Source of the DNA: Bacillota bacterium | Lineage (GTDB): Bacteria; Bacillota; Clostridia; Christensenellales; SZUA-584 | Direction: 5' to 3' | DNA: 64,000 nucleotides | Assembly: GCA_023391105.1 (NCBI GenBank) | Contig: JAEWBO010000011.1 | Coordinates: 1-64,000 of the forward strand | In this document: one piece after another, positions 48,573 through 57,748 of the stretch | How positions within the stretch are numbered: the stretch's first letter is position 1 | Layout: each line of letters begins with the position of its first letter | Made by a program: the position numbers and the translations under genes | The notes under the pieces: generated by a model | Told to the model about the DNA's origin: nothing | The model's database searches: none | Seen by the model: only the letters and a program-made list of their open reading frames with translations

Positions 48573-49442
48573 CTATCGTTCCACCAGTAACGTTGAAATT
48601 TTAAGCTGGCCGTTGATGCGTTGTCCTATACCCAGCAATCGGCCCTGCATGTATATACACGCTTTATCGGTATCTTCGCCCTGATCATCCACATTGTTGC
48701 CGTTGATTAACGCCGAATAATTCTGATTATCAGCATGGATATTTGGCAGAGCGTCTAAAAAGCCGTCTATAGGCAAAAGCGCGTCTTGAATGTACTCCCG
48801 CATTCCTTTTAGCTCATCCGCCGTATAAGCCTGCGCAATATTGAGTCCGGCACATCTGGTGCGAACCAGAAACGACATATAGGCCGGAAGATCAAGGCTC
48901 TGTCCGATATCCTCGCAAAGCTGCCTGATATATGTGCCTTTTCCGCACACAATTCGCAGCAAATGCGCATCTGCGCGCGTTTGGCGCAGATACTGTGCCT
49001 CATGAATCATGATCTCGCGATGCTTAGTATCTATTTCAATGCCGCGACGTGCGAGCTCATACAGCTTTCTGCCTTCATGCTTCACGGCGCTGTACGCAGG
49101 CGTTTGCTGGGTCATAAGTCCGCAAAACGCTTCAAGCGCTGATTTAACCTTCTCTCCGTCGGGAAGGGGCGAATCGGATACATGTGTCACACTGCCATAG
49201 CTGTCTCCCGTATCTGTGCTTCTTCCGAACGTCACTTCAGCTACGTATTCCTTGCTTCCCCCCATCATATAGGATGAAATACGCGTGGCTTTGCCGACGC
49301 AAATCGGAAGCACACCGCAAGCGCCCGGATCCAGCGTGCCTGCATGTCCCGTCTTTTTTACACCAAGAAGTCCCCTTAAAAAAACAACCGCACCGTTTGA
49401 TGACATGCCGGGCGGCTTTAAGAAGTTGATTACGCCATTCAT
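48573..49442 (-). CDS. truB: tRNA pseudouridine-55 synthase
   Basis: TruB makes pseudouridine 55 in the T loop of most tRNAs. The 289-residue protein has the catalytic aspartate in HAGTLDPGACGVLPICVG, plus TYIRQLCEDIGQSL. The N-terminal GVINFLKPPGMSSNG is typical. The C-terminal PUA-like part includes LLGIGQRI. It adjoins nrnA with no gap. Confidence 0.96.
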   Translation of the reverse strand: MNGVINFLKPPGMSSNGAVVFLRGLLGVKKTGHAGTLDPGACGVLPICVGKATRISSYMMGGSKEYVAEVTFGRSTDTGDSYGSVTHVSDSPLPDGEKVKSALEAFCGLMTQQTPAYSAVKHEGRKLYELARRGIEIDTKHREIMIHEAQYLRQTRADAHLLRIVCGKGTYIRQLCEDIGQSLDLPAYMSFLVRTRCAGLNIAQAYTADELKGMREYIQDALLPIDGFLDALPNIHADNQNYSALINGNNVDDQGEDTDKACIYMQGRLLGIGQRINGQLKISTLLVER

Positions 49443-50390
49443 CTATATCAGTCCTTTGAGCTTTTCCAAAACTGTCTTTTTAACTTCATCAAGCTTGCCG
49501 CTTGCCTGGCATCCCGAAGCGCCGGCATGACCGCCTCCGCCGTAAAGCGCCGCTACCGCTCCCACATCAACGCTGCCTTTGCTGCGGAAGCTGATCTTGA
49601 CGCCATGAGGCAATTCTCTGAAAAATACTGCCACCTGCGTTTCCTCGATTTCGCGTGCGAAATCGACAATGCTTTCACAGTCTGAGCTGTGTGCGCCGAA
49701 CTCTTTTAAATCGCTTTCTAGAAGCGTGACGAATGTGATTCTGCCGCCTTCGAATATTTCCAAACGAGATATTGCGCGACCGATAAGCTGTGTCGCCACA
49801 AGTGACCGCCGACGAAAAAGCACATCAGCAGTATTTCGCAGATCAAACAGTTCAACCATCTCAGCCACATAAGTCAGGCATTTTCGGTTTGTGTTTGAAT
49901 ATGTGAAGTTGCCCGTATCCGTCGACATCGCGATATACAGATACTGTGCTGATCTTTCATCCGGCTCGATGCCGCAATACCGCATGAGTTCAAAAATGAT
50001 TTCTCCGACGGAGGACGCTTCACAAACATGATTAAGCTGTGCGTAATTGTCGTTCGTCACATGATGATCGATATTCACAGTGGTTTTCGCGTTTTTAAAA
50101 AGTTTTAAACACCTACCAAGTCGCGCGCTGTCAGCGCAGTCAACGGCAATTGCCAAATCCACCGTTTCATTTACATTCAGCGGATTCCGCAGCATATCTG
50201 CGGGAAGAAGTTCCTGATAACGCGACGGCATTTCTCCATCGCAACAGATGAAAACATCCTTCCCCTTCTTTTCCAACATCACTTTTAGTGCAAAGCATGA
50301 GCCGAGTGTGTCGCCATCCGGTTGAATATGCGCCACGAGCATTATATTGTGCGCTTTTTCTATCGCGCCTGTAATTTCTGTTAACCCCAT
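49443..50390 (-). CDS. nrnA: Bifunctional oligoribonuclease / pAp phosphatase (DHH family)
   Basis: NrnA degrades very short RNAs and dephosphorylates pAp. The 315-residue protein has the DHH motifs HIQPDGDTLGS, VDCADSARLGR, NIDHHVTND and, in the C-terminal DHHA1 domain, GGGGHAGASGCQ. The order rbfA-nrnA-truB-ribF is conserved in Bacillota. Confidence 0.94.
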   Translation of the reverse strand: MGLTEITGAIEKAHNIMLVAHIQPDGDTLGSCFALKVMLEKKGKDVFICCDGEMPSRYQELLPADMLRNPLNVNETVDLAIAVDCADSARLGRCLKLFKNAKTTVNIDHHVTNDNYAQLNHVCEASSVGEIIFELMRYCGIEPDERSAQYLYIAMSTDTGNFTYSNTNRKCLTYVAEMVELFDLRNTADVLFRRRSLVATQLIGRAISRLEIFEGGRITFVTLLESDLKEFGAHSSDCESIVDFAREIEETQVAVFFRELPHGVKISFRSKGSVDVGAVAALYGGGGHAGASGCQASGKLDEVKKTVLEKLKGLI

Positions 50391-50397
50391 TGACCCT

Positions 50398-50736
50398 TTA
50401 TACTTTCTTCAGCATCTCCGATATCTTGGTGCTGTATTCTATAGATGTATCCAGCAAAAATGTGATATCCGGCAAGCGCCGCATCCGCATGCGGTGCCCG
50501 ATTTCATTCTTTATAAAATGCTCAGCGTGCGTCAGCGTTTCGATGGTCGATTTCTTCATCTTCTCAGTATCGTAGATGCTGATATATGCTTTCGCGTATT
50601 TTAAATCGCGTGTCAATTCAACATGAGTCACGCTTGCCATCTCGGATACTCGCGGATCCTTAATATCGGTTTTAATGATTTCACTGAGTGTTCGTTTAAA
50701 CTCAGTCTGTATTCCTGACATTCGGTCTTTATACAC
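50398..50736 (-). CDS. rbfA: 30S ribosome-binding factor RbfA
   Basis: RbfA is a KH-like 30S assembly factor needed for 16S maturation and cold adaptation. The 112-residue protein starts at a GTG that shares a base with the infB stop (TAGTG). Motifs: IQTEFKRTLSEII, DPRVSEMASVTHVELTRDL and the C-terminal LPDITFLLDTSIEYSTKI. An ATG five codons later has no ribosome site. Confidence 0.94.
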   Translation of the reverse strand: MYKDRMSGIQTEFKRTLSEIIKTDIKDPRVSEMASVTHVELTRDLKYAKAYISIYDTEKMKKSTIETLTHAEHFIKNEIGHRMRMRRLPDITFLLDTSIEYSTKISEMLKKV

Positions 50737-53582
50737 TATCTTTTTATCTCCTGCATTTCAAAGGCTTCAATCACGTCGCCTTCTTTTAAGTCATTATAGT
50801 TTTTGATGGTTATGCCGCATTCATACCCTTGATTGACTTCTTTTGCATCGTCTTTAAATCGTTTGAGCGATGCGAGGACGCCTTCATGCACAACGATATT
50901 ATCTCGCAGCAAACGCACGGATGAGCTTTTCGTGATCTTTCCGTCTGTGACATAGCTGCCCGCAATCGTACCGATTGTGGAAACTGCAAACGTCGTGCGG
51001 ACTTCGGCATGACCCAAAACGACTTCCTTATACTCAGGCGCCAGCATACCTTTGATGGCGAGCTGCAAGTCTTCGATCGCTTTATAAATCACGCGGTAAA
51101 GCCTGATTTCGACCTTTTCTTTCTCAGCCTCGACGCGCGCAATGGTATCTGGCCGTACGTTGAAGCCGATAATAACTGCATTGGAAGCAGATGCCAGCAT
51201 AACGTCCATTGCTTTAATTGCACCAACGCCCGCATGAATCACCTTGACTCGCACTTCACTGTTGCTTAGCTTTTCAAGCGCCTGTCTCACGGCCTCTACC
51301 GAACCCTGAACATCGGCCTTAATCACAATATTGAGCTCCTGAACTTTGCCCTGCTCGACCTGGCTGAACAGATCCTCAAAGCTGACCTTTGAAAGATTCT
51401 TGAGCATGCTGGCTTTTTGCTTGTCTTTTCTTTCTTCGGCAACCTGTCGTGTCAGCTTATCCTGCTCAACAGCATGCATGATATCACCTGCGACCGGCAC
51501 TTCCGAGAATCCCACAACCTCAACGGGCTGAGACGGATATGCCTCTTCCACTCGGTTGCCCATATCGTCAACCATCGCGCGCACACGGCCATACGCCACA
51601 CCTGCGACAATCATGTCCTGCACACGCAATGTGCCGTTTTGAACAAGCACGGTCGCCACCGGGCCACGTCCTTTATCGAGCTTGGCTTCGACAATTGTTC
51701 CTTTGGCCAACCGACTCGGATTGGCTTTTAGCTCCTGCATATCAGCCACAAGGCCAACCATTTCAAGTAATTGGTCGATACCTTCCTTTGTTTGAGCGGA
51801 AACAGGCACCATGATGGTGTCTCCGCCCCACTCTTCAGCCACCAAACCGTGTTCTGTCAACTCCTGTTTAACGCGTTCCACGTTGGCGTTCTGTTTGTCC
51901 ATCTTATTGATCGCCACGATAATGGGCACTTTTGCAGCCTTTGAATGGTTAATTGCTTCAATTGTTTGCGGCATCACGCCATCGTCTCCGGCCACCACCA
52001 GAATCGCGATATCCGTCACCTGTGCCCCTCTTGCACGCATGGCCGTAAACGCTTCATGACCCGGCGTATCGAGGAATGTGATTTTTCTCTTATTATGCGT
52101 GATTGTATACGCACCAATGTGCTGAGTAATGCCGCCCGCTTCATGCTCGGTGACACGCGTTTTGCGAATGGCATCAAGAAGCGAGGTTTTGCCGTGATCG
52201 ACATGACCCATAACTGTGACGATAGGCGGACGTGTTTGAAGGTCAGTTGCCGCGTCTTCCTGGTCGCCTTCACCCAAAACGTCTTCTGCTGTCAACGTGG
52301 GTTTATACTCGAGCTCTATATTAAACTCAGAGCAAACAAGCTGAGCCGTATCAAAATCGATTTCAGAGTTGATGGTAGACATCAGACCAAGCAGCAACAG
52401 CTTTTTTAAAAGATCTGCCACCGGTTTGCCAGTTTTTTCTGCAAGTGATTTAACGGATATTGTCTCGCTCGTCATAATGGCTTTTTCGATAATCACAGGC
52501 ATGGGCGCAAATACAGGCTTGTTCTTGGCACGGCGTTTGCTCCGGTATCTGCCGTCACCGTCATCCAGCCCAACCTTTTCTTTCATTAATGCTTTTTTTG
52601 ACTTTTTACCTCTGTCATCCTTAGCAAAAGCGTTATTTTGAACATTCTTTTTAGATGTTGGTTGGCTTCTTCTCTCAACAGAAATAAAGCCTTCGGTTTC
52701 TGGTGTCTTTGGTTTTGGCGGTCTAGAAAAGTCGCCGCGCTGAGCTGTGGCAGGCTTTTGACTGTCGTTGCGCGGACGCTGATCTTGACCATATTTGGGA
52801 CGATCCTGTCCACCGCGCTGATCCTGATTGAAGCCCGGACGATTCTGACCGCTGCGCTGATCCTGATTGAATCCCGGACGATTCTGTCCGCGGCGCTGGT
52901 CCTGATTGAAACCCGGACGATTCTGTCCGCCGCGCTGGTCCTGATTGAAGCCCGGACGATTCTGTCCGCTGCGCTGGTCTTGATTGAAACCCGGACGATC
53001 CTGACCACTGCGTTGATCTTGATTATATCGCGGACGATCCTGACCGCTGCGTTGATCCTGATTATATCGCGGACGATCCTGACCATTGCGTTGATCCTGT
53101 CCGCTTCTCGGTGCATTCTGCCCCTGTGCGCCGTAAGGTTTAGGCTGCTCTTGAGGCGTACGCTGTTGTTCAGCCGTGTTCAGCTTTGTTTCCTGTTTCG
53201 CTTGCTGCTGAATTCTAGCCTCCTGCTCAACAGGCGCTTTCGCTATTTGTGGTTCTGCTGTGGCTGGTTCGGGCTTGCTTGAGGGTTCTGCGGCCTGATC
53301 TTGTTGTACAGCTATTTCTGCTACTGCGGACGAGCCAGTCTGTTCTTCTTCTTTTCTTGTCTCGACAGCAGCTTTTGATTGCTCTTGTGCTTCCTGCTGT
53401 TGCTTAAGCAAACGCTGTTCCTCCGCCTCTGCGCGAGCAATCTTAATCAGCTCTGCTTCAATGCGCTTTAATGAGGCCAAATGGGTTTGCACACTCGTTT
53501 GAAGTGTCTCCATCCGCCCCACAGTTTGCTTTGATCTGTCTATCAGTTGTTTACTCATATCGATAATTTTCAGTTTACTCAT
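50736..53582 (-). CDS. infB: Translation initiation factor IF-2
   Basis: IF-2 brings fMet-tRNA to the 30S subunit and promotes subunit joining. The 948-residue protein has a long low-complexity N-terminus: a coiled coil and Gln/Glu-rich part (1-150), then about eight copies of a 13-residue NQDQRxGQxRPxx repeat (161-269). Next come the IF2N helix (about 365-430) and the G domain with GHVDHGKT (459-466), DTPGHEAF and NKMDK. Domains II, III and IV follow. It overlaps the L7Ae-like gene upstream by 8 nt. Confidence 0.97.
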   Translation of the reverse strand: MSKLKIIDMSKQLIDRSKQTVGRMETLQTSVQTHLASLKRIEAELIKIARAEAEEQRLLKQQQEAQEQSKAAVETRKEEEQTGSSAVAEIAVQQDQAAEPSSKPEPATAEPQIAKAPVEQEARIQQQAKQETKLNTAEQQRTPQEQPKPYGAQGQNAPRSGQDQRNGQDRPRYNQDQRSGQDRPRYNQDQRSGQDRPGFNQDQRSGQNRPGFNQDQRGGQNRPGFNQDQRRGQNRPGFNQDQRSGQNRPGFNQDQRGGQDRPKYGQDQRPRNDSQKPATAQRGDFSRPPKPKTPETEGFISVERRSQPTSKKNVQNNAFAKDDRGKKSKKALMKEKVGLDDGDGRYRSKRRAKNKPVFAPMPVIIEKAIMTSETISVKSLAEKTGKPVADLLKKLLLLGLMSTINSEIDFDTAQLVCSEFNIELEYKPTLTAEDVLGEGDQEDAATDLQTRPPIVTVMGHVDHGKTSLLDAIRKTRVTEHEAGGITQHIGAYTITHNKRKITFLDTPGHEAFTAMRARGAQVTDIAILVVAGDDGVMPQTIEAINHSKAAKVPIIVAINKMDKQNANVERVKQELTEHGLVAEEWGGDTIMVPVSAQTKEGIDQLLEMVGLVADMQELKANPSRLAKGTIVEAKLDKGRGPVATVLVQNGTLRVQDMIVAGVAYGRVRAMVDDMGNRVEEAYPSQPVEVVGFSEVPVAGDIMHAVEQDKLTRQVAEERKDKQKASMLKNLSKVSFEDLFSQVEQGKVQELNIVIKADVQGSVEAVRQALEKLSNSEVRVKVIHAGVGAIKAMDVMLASASNAVIIGFNVRPDTIARVEAEKEKVEIRLYRVIYKAIEDLQLAIKGMLAPEYKEVVLGHAEVRTTFAVSTIGTIAGSYVTDGKITKSSSVRLLRDNIVVHEGVLASLKRFKDDAKEVNQGYECGITIKNYNDLKEGDVIEAFEMQEIKR
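52776..53102 (-). repeat. Tandem 39-bp coding repeat in infB
   Basis: About eight copies of a 39-bp unit encode NQDQR(S/G/N/R)GQ(D/N)RP(R/G)(Y/F). The units differ mainly at single bases and change step by step along the array (RYN copies first, GFN copies after), as expected from repeated unequal exchange or slippage. The frame is kept because the unit is a multiple of three. Confidence 0.92.
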
Positions 53583-53895
53583 TCAAGCCACTCCCACCAT
53601 CATAATTGTTACGTATTGCATTGGAAAAACCTTTATCTGTGACACCCAGGATCATTATCCCTGGTCGTCCTATCGCATCCCCCAAACGATCATCGCTTCC
53701 GATCGTTATGACCTTAACGCCTTTGCTCTCACAAAGCTCCAAAAATCCTTTTCTGCTGGAGGGCGAAAGCCCTTCTTGCAGCAGCAATAGATCTATTTTT
53801 CTGTGCTTCAATCCTTTTTCGCAGGCCGCTGTTCCAATCAACGTTTTTCCTGCACGGAAGGCAAGCCCTACCATCGATAGTTTATTTGATGCCAC
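53575..53895 (-). CDS. L7Ae-family ribosomal protein YlxQ
   Basis: The 106-residue YlxQ-type protein belongs to the L7Ae/L30e kink-turn RNA-binding family. It is seen between nusA and infB in most Bacillota. Features are MVGLAFRAGKTLIGTAACEK and, later, DRLGDAIGRPGIMILGVTD. The bound RNA in this family member is not established. It overlaps ylxR by 14 nt and infB by 8 nt. Confidence 0.92.
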   Translation of the reverse strand: MASNKLSMVGLAFRAGKTLIGTAACEKGLKHRKIDLLLLQEGLSPSSRKGFLELCESKGVKVITIGSDDRLGDAIGRPGIMILGVTDKGFSNAIRNNYDGGSGLNE

Positions 53896-54154
53896 GCCTT
53901 AATATCACCCTTTTAATTGCGTTGTAAGAATCATCATCAAGCGGCGCTTCCAATGCTCGTTCAAACGCTCTTATTTTCTTCGCTTTGTCAAGGCAGTCTA
54001 CATCAGGGCATATATAAGCCCCGCGTCCATGTGCCTTTCCCGTTTCATCGGCAATAAGGCCATTTTCCGACGCAACGACGCGAACCAACTCCTTTTTTGC
54101 CCTTCCTTCACGGCACGCAATACACATGCGCACAGGCGCCTTCTTTGTCTTCAA
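53882..54154 (-). CDS. YlxR-family protein (RNase P modulator type)
   Basis: The 90-residue protein has the YlxR signature: RMCIACREGRAKKELVRVV, then GRGAYICPDVDCLDKA. Members bind RNA, and Bacillus YlxR (RnpM) was reported to bind and inhibit RNase P RNA. Its position after nusA fits. The first basic residues KTKKAPV precede the conserved part. Confidence 0.93.
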   Translation of the reverse strand: MKTKKAPVRMCIACREGRAKKELVRVVASENGLIADETGKAHGRGAYICPDVDCLDKAKKIRAFERALEAPLDDDSYNAIKRVILRRGIK

Positions 54155-54164
54155 ATCAGGAAAT

Positions 54165-55346
54165 TCACTCCTCTAATTTGTTGTCTTCCACTGAATCTAT
54201 GTCGTTTGAATTTTCATCATCAATCATATCCATATCATCATCGAAGAACGAATCAAATTCCTGGTCGTCGTCGGCCTCCGGCTGTTCTGAATCGTCATCA
54301 GCAAAGAGCGCCTGCTCAATCTGAGACTGGCTCTTAATATCGATTTTCCAGCCTGTCAGTTTGGCAGCGAGCCTTGCATTCTGGCCTTCACGTCCAATGG
54401 CAAGAGACAGCTGATAATCGGGAACAACCACCTTGGCCGCTTTTTCCGATTCGTTTATCTGCACCATAAGCACCTTGGCTGGGCGCAGCGAATTCGCAAT
54501 AAACTCAATTGGATCCGGGCTCCAAGGAATCACGTCGATTTTTTCATTGCCAAGCTCTGCCACGATTCTGTCTATACGCGAACCCTTTTGGCCGACGCAC
54601 GAACCGACCGGATCGACGTTCTCATCATCCGAATGAACAGCGATTTTTGTACGTGACCCCGCTTCGCGCGCAATGCTTTTAATATGTACGATATTTTGCA
54701 TGATTTCAGGCACTTCTATCTCAAAGAGGCGCTTAAGCAACCCCGGATGCGTCCTTGATACAACGATCTGCGGCCCCTTGGTTGTTTTACGCACTTCCAT
54801 CACGTAGACCTTGATGTGATCGTTGACATTGTACCTTTCACTGGGAATACATTCAGCCGCCGGCATCATGCCTTCCGCACCGTCAATCTCCAGCAAAACG
54901 CTGTTTTTATCGACACGATGAATTGAGGCGGTCATCACTTCGCCTTCTCGTTCTATAAACTTATCAAAAACGATGCCGCGTTCGGCCTCACGCAAACGGT
55001 GAACAACAACCTGCTTGGCCGTTTGTGCCGCAATGCGGCCAAAAGAACCGGGTGTCACTTCCATTTCGATAATGTCACCGGGTTCATAGGCAATATTGAT
55101 TTTCTGCGCTTCAGCAAGAGAGACCTCCGCTTCGGCATCCTCTATCGCTTCCACTACCGTCTTTTTCGCAAACACGCGGTAAGCGCCCGAAGTGTCATCT
55201 ACTTCCACGCGAACATCCTGAACCGACCCATAGTTTTTCTTGTATGCGGAAACCAACGCGTTTTCAATGGCGTCTATAAGAACGCTTTTATCAATTCCCT
55301 TTTCTTTTTCCAGTGCAGCAAGTGCACTTAAGAATTCTGTGCTCAT
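54165..55346 (-). CDS. nusA: Transcription termination/antitermination protein NusA
   Basis: NusA controls pausing, hairpin termination and rRNA antitermination. The 393-residue protein has an N-terminal polymerase-binding domain, an S1 domain (about 135-200), and two KH domains with VGSCVGQKGSRIDRIVAELG and SLAIGREGQNARLAAKLTGW. The C-terminus is an acidic tail rich in Asp and Glu, without the extra repeats of E. coli. GGAGGAAATTT precedes the ATG. Confidence 0.96.
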   Translation of the reverse strand: MSTEFLSALAALEKEKGIDKSVLIDAIENALVSAYKKNYGSVQDVRVEVDDTSGAYRVFAKKTVVEAIEDAEAEVSLAEAQKINIAYEPGDIIEMEVTPGSFGRIAAQTAKQVVVHRLREAERGIVFDKFIEREGEVMTASIHRVDKNSVLLEIDGAEGMMPAAECIPSERYNVNDHIKVYVMEVRKTTKGPQIVVSRTHPGLLKRLFEIEVPEIMQNIVHIKSIAREAGSRTKIAVHSDDENVDPVGSCVGQKGSRIDRIVAELGNEKIDVIPWSPDPIEFIANSLRPAKVLMVQINESEKAAKVVVPDYQLSLAIGREGQNARLAAKLTGWKIDIKSQSQIEQALFADDDSEQPEADDDQEFDSFFDDDMDMIDDENSNDIDSVEDNKLEE

Positions 55347-55360
55347 AAATTTCCTCCGAA

Positions 55361-55792
55361 TTATAGATCAACATGCAGTCTGACAATGGCCGTGTCCTTA
55401 TACGCAAAGGTGATTTCGCCGTTAAGCGTAAAGCCGATATCATCAAACGATGTGAGTTCTCCCGTAAATTCCTTACGTCCATCCATTGGCTTGTAAAGCT
55501 TCACGTCAACCTTTTTGCCTATGCTGCGTTTAAAATCCCGCTCTGTTTTTAGCGGTCTGTCAAGCCCCGGAGACGACACACATAAATAATATGATTCTTG
55601 TATCGGATCATGTTCATCAATAATCGGGTCAATCATCCGGCTGATTTTTTCACAGTCCTCAAGCTCAAGACCGCCCGGCTTGTCGGCGTATATAATCAGC
55701 TCTGTGTCCGTACCGTTTTTATTTATTTCCGTGCCCACATATTCGTAGCCGCTTTGTGTAATTAAAGGCTCTACGAGTGATTCAATGAGCAA
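55361..55792 (-). CDS. rimP: Ribosome maturation factor RimP (start uncertain, may be AUU at 55810)
   Basis: RimP helps early 30S assembly. The coordinates use the TTG at 55792 (143 residues). Family motifs LVEPLITQSGYEYVGTEI, DCEKISRMIDPIIDEHD and SYYLCVSSPGLDRPLK are clear. The frame continues upstream. Six codons earlier an ATT at 55810 is preceded by AGGAAGGTG with good spacing and would give the start SKKAELLIESLVEPL. That matches the MSKK start of Bacillus homologues better than the TTG does. No ATG, GTG or further TTG lies in frame nearby. It is the first gene of the nusA-infB operon. Confidence 0.93.
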   Translation of the reverse strand: MLIESLVEPLITQSGYEYVGTEINKNGTDTELIIYADKPGGLELEDCEKISRMIDPIIDEHDPIQESYYLCVSSPGLDRPLKTERDFKRSIGKKVDVKLYKPMDGRKEFTGELTSFDDIGFTLNGEITFAYKDTAIVRLHVDL

Positions 55793-55829
55793 CTCTGCCT
55801 TCTTTGAAATACTAACACCTTCCTGCCAA

Positions 55830-55882
55830 GTTCTATTTCGCTTGATTATCTGTTTTAATAGTTCCCAAACAAGATCGTTTGG
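55830..55882 (-). promoter_or_regulatory. Promoter and inverted-repeat region before rimP
   Basis: On the minus strand TTGTTT, a 16-nt spacer, then GATAAT form a weak sigma-A candidate. CCAAAC/GTTTGG (55865-55870 and 55877-55882) is a 6-bp inverted repeat overlapping the -35. Function is not shown. Confidence 0.35.
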
Positions 55883-55895
55883 CGCTATACAATTG

Positions 55896-55919
55896 AAAAG
55901 AGTGGGTTTCTCCCACTCT
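55896..55919 (-). terminator. Terminator of the two-component operon
   Basis: AGAGTGGG/CCCACTCT is a perfect 8-bp stem with a 5-nt loop, followed on the minus strand by TTTTC. It lies about 85 nt after the kinase stop and separates that operon from rimP. Confidence 0.75.
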
Positions 55920-56002
55920 CCTGTTAATCAAGCTTGCTTTCCCGATTAATATATCATATTTCACAAAAATGTGCAAGCATGGGGATAATTATTTTTGGTC
56001 AT

Positions 56003-57748
56003 TTAATCCGATGATTTTTCAAGCGGAAGATACACGGTAAACGTGCTGCCATTACCCACTGCGCTTTTGACCGTGATTTGTCCGCCAACCAAATTGACAA
56101 TATGCTTGACGATGGCAAGCCCAAGGCCAGTGCCCCCAAGAGCGCGCGAACGGCTTTTGTCAACACGGTAAAAACGCTCAAACAAACGTGGGATGTTTTC
56201 TTCGGGTATACCGATACCCGTATCCTCTACACGCAAAACGCCTGCTCCGTCTTCCGCACAAACCGTCACAAGAACACGCCCGCCCGATGGTGTGTATTTG
56301 ATGGCATTGTCAATGAGATTGATTGCCATCTGCTTGATACGGTCTTTCTCGGCTTTTGTCCACACCTCTTGTTTCGCCATATTTATATTTAACGTCATTT
56401 TCTTATCCCGCGCCTTTTTCTCGAGCAACAGCAAAGCTTCCTTTACGCCCTCGCACAAATCTGTCACACTGGCAGGTGCGTTTGCTGTGCTCTCAATCTC
56501 TGAAAGCAGCAGTATATCATCAATCAAACGAGAAAGACGTTCTGATTCGATCGATATGATATCTATAAATCTGCCTGCGTCCTCACGCGAAATCGAACCG
56601 TCTTTCAGCGTTTCTGTAAACCCACGAATGACTGTCAGCGGTGTTTTTAGCTCATGCGAGACATTGGCGGCAAAATCGCTCCGCAGCGTCTCCAGCTTTC
56701 GCAGTCTGGTGATATCCTGAACAAGCAATATCACGCCATAGGCGTGACCTTCGCTGAATACACAAACCGCAAAGACCTGAAGGTATCGCTCCTCAATACC
56801 GCAAAGTATTGTCATCTCCTTTTCGATTATACCCTGCGATTTTGACGCTTTACGTATAACTGACTCGAGCTGCGTGTGCTGAGTCACATCAAGAAAAAGC
56901 TTGCCTTCGGGCGAAACCGCCATAGAGAACATGTCTCGCGCAACCGGATTCGCCATAATCACATGAAGGTCATTGTCCACAGCCATGATACCGCCCGGTA
57001 CTGCACGAAACACGGCTTCTAGTCTTGAATGGTTTTCCATCATTGCGTCAAAATTCTTTTTCAGCGTATTGGCCATATCGCACAGCGATTCGGACAGTTC
57101 TTCAATTTCATCGCCTGTTTTGATCGGTTTAAGCCCTTCATATTGCCCTTGCGCTATGTGTGCCACATCACCCTGCAATTGGATAATCGGCCGCGTCATT
57201 CTTCGTGATACAAGAAGCGCGATACCAAGACACAGCATAAACGAAACGACAAGCAGCACGATCAGCGGCATCCAAAGCTCAGCCGAATAGGCTGACACGC
57301 CTTCAAGCAAAAATGACACACGAATAATAAGCCCGATGCTGTCTGAGCGGATCGCCAGATACATCATATCTTTGCCAAGGGTGTTGCTGAAGCGGATATT
57401 TGAACCCGAACCCGATTCCAAGGCGGTCATAATCTCAGGCCGTTTTGCGTGGTTTTCTAAAGATTCGGCATCTGCCCGGGTATCAAAAACAACCATGCCG
57501 TCGTCGTTGATCAGCGTGATGCGCATATCCTTGATTTGATCAATATTATTTAACGTGTTGGCATAATCATCGCTGCCGGATCTGATTAAAATACTTTCAA
57601 TCACCTTGGCATTTTCAAGCAACGAGGCACGCGTATCGTTCTTGTATTTGTCGTCAAGATGGATGGCGGTTAAAACACTTGCGGCGACGATAACCACAAT
57701 AAAAAGAATCGTGATCCGTAATGCGACTTTCCTAAATATTCTGTTCAT
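56003..57748 (-). CDS. Sensor histidine kinase, PhoR/WalK-like
   Basis: This 581-residue membrane kinase has a transmembrane helix at about 9-28, an extracellular sensor loop of about 130 residues, a second helix near 155-180, a HAMP domain, and a PAS domain (IMAVDNDLHVIMANPVARDM). The HisKA box is VSHELKTPLTVIRGF, and the HATPase boxes are NLIDNAIKYTPSGG, VEDTGIGI and GGTGLGLAIVKHIV. It overlaps its response regulator by 17 nt. The PAS plus PhoP pairing suggests phosphate sensing like PhoR or PnpS. Other roles are possible because no pst or pho genes are near. Confidence 0.93.
   Translation of the reverse strand: MNRIFRKVALRITILFIVVIVAASVLTAIHLDDKYKNDTRASLLENAKVIESILIRSGSDDYANTLNNIDQIKDMRITLINDDGMVVFDTRADAESLENHAKRPEIMTALESGSGSNIRFSNTLGKDMMYLAIRSDSIGLIIRVSFLLEGVSAYSAELWMPLIVLLVVSFMLCLGIALLVSRRMTRPIIQLQGDVAHIAQGQYEGLKPIKTGDEIEELSESLCDMANTLKKNFDAMMENHSRLEAVFRAVPGGIMAVDNDLHVIMANPVARDMFSMAVSPEGKLFLDVTQHTQLESVIRKASKSQGIIEKEMTILCGIEERYLQVFAVCVFSEGHAYGVILLVQDITRLRKLETLRSDFAANVSHELKTPLTVIRGFTETLKDGSISREDAGRFIDIISIESERLSRLIDDILLLSEIESTANAPASVTDLCEGVKEALLLLEKKARDKKMTLNINMAKQEVWTKAEKDRIKQMAINLIDNAIKYTPSGGRVLVTVCAEDGAGVLRVEDTGIGIPEENIPRLFERFYRVDKSRSRALGGTGLGLAIVKHIVNLVGGQITVKSAVGNGSTFTVYLPLEKSSD

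Noticed and set aside
52776..53102. Regular repeats that might suggest a CRISPR array
   Set aside because: The repeats are head-to-tail without unique spacers and keep one reading frame in infB.
52638..53282. 214-codon plus-strand frame opposite the infB repeats
   Set aside because: It reads through the complement of the 39-bp repeat, is repetitive (LIEARTILSAA-like), and has no ribosome site. infB is clearly the coding strand.
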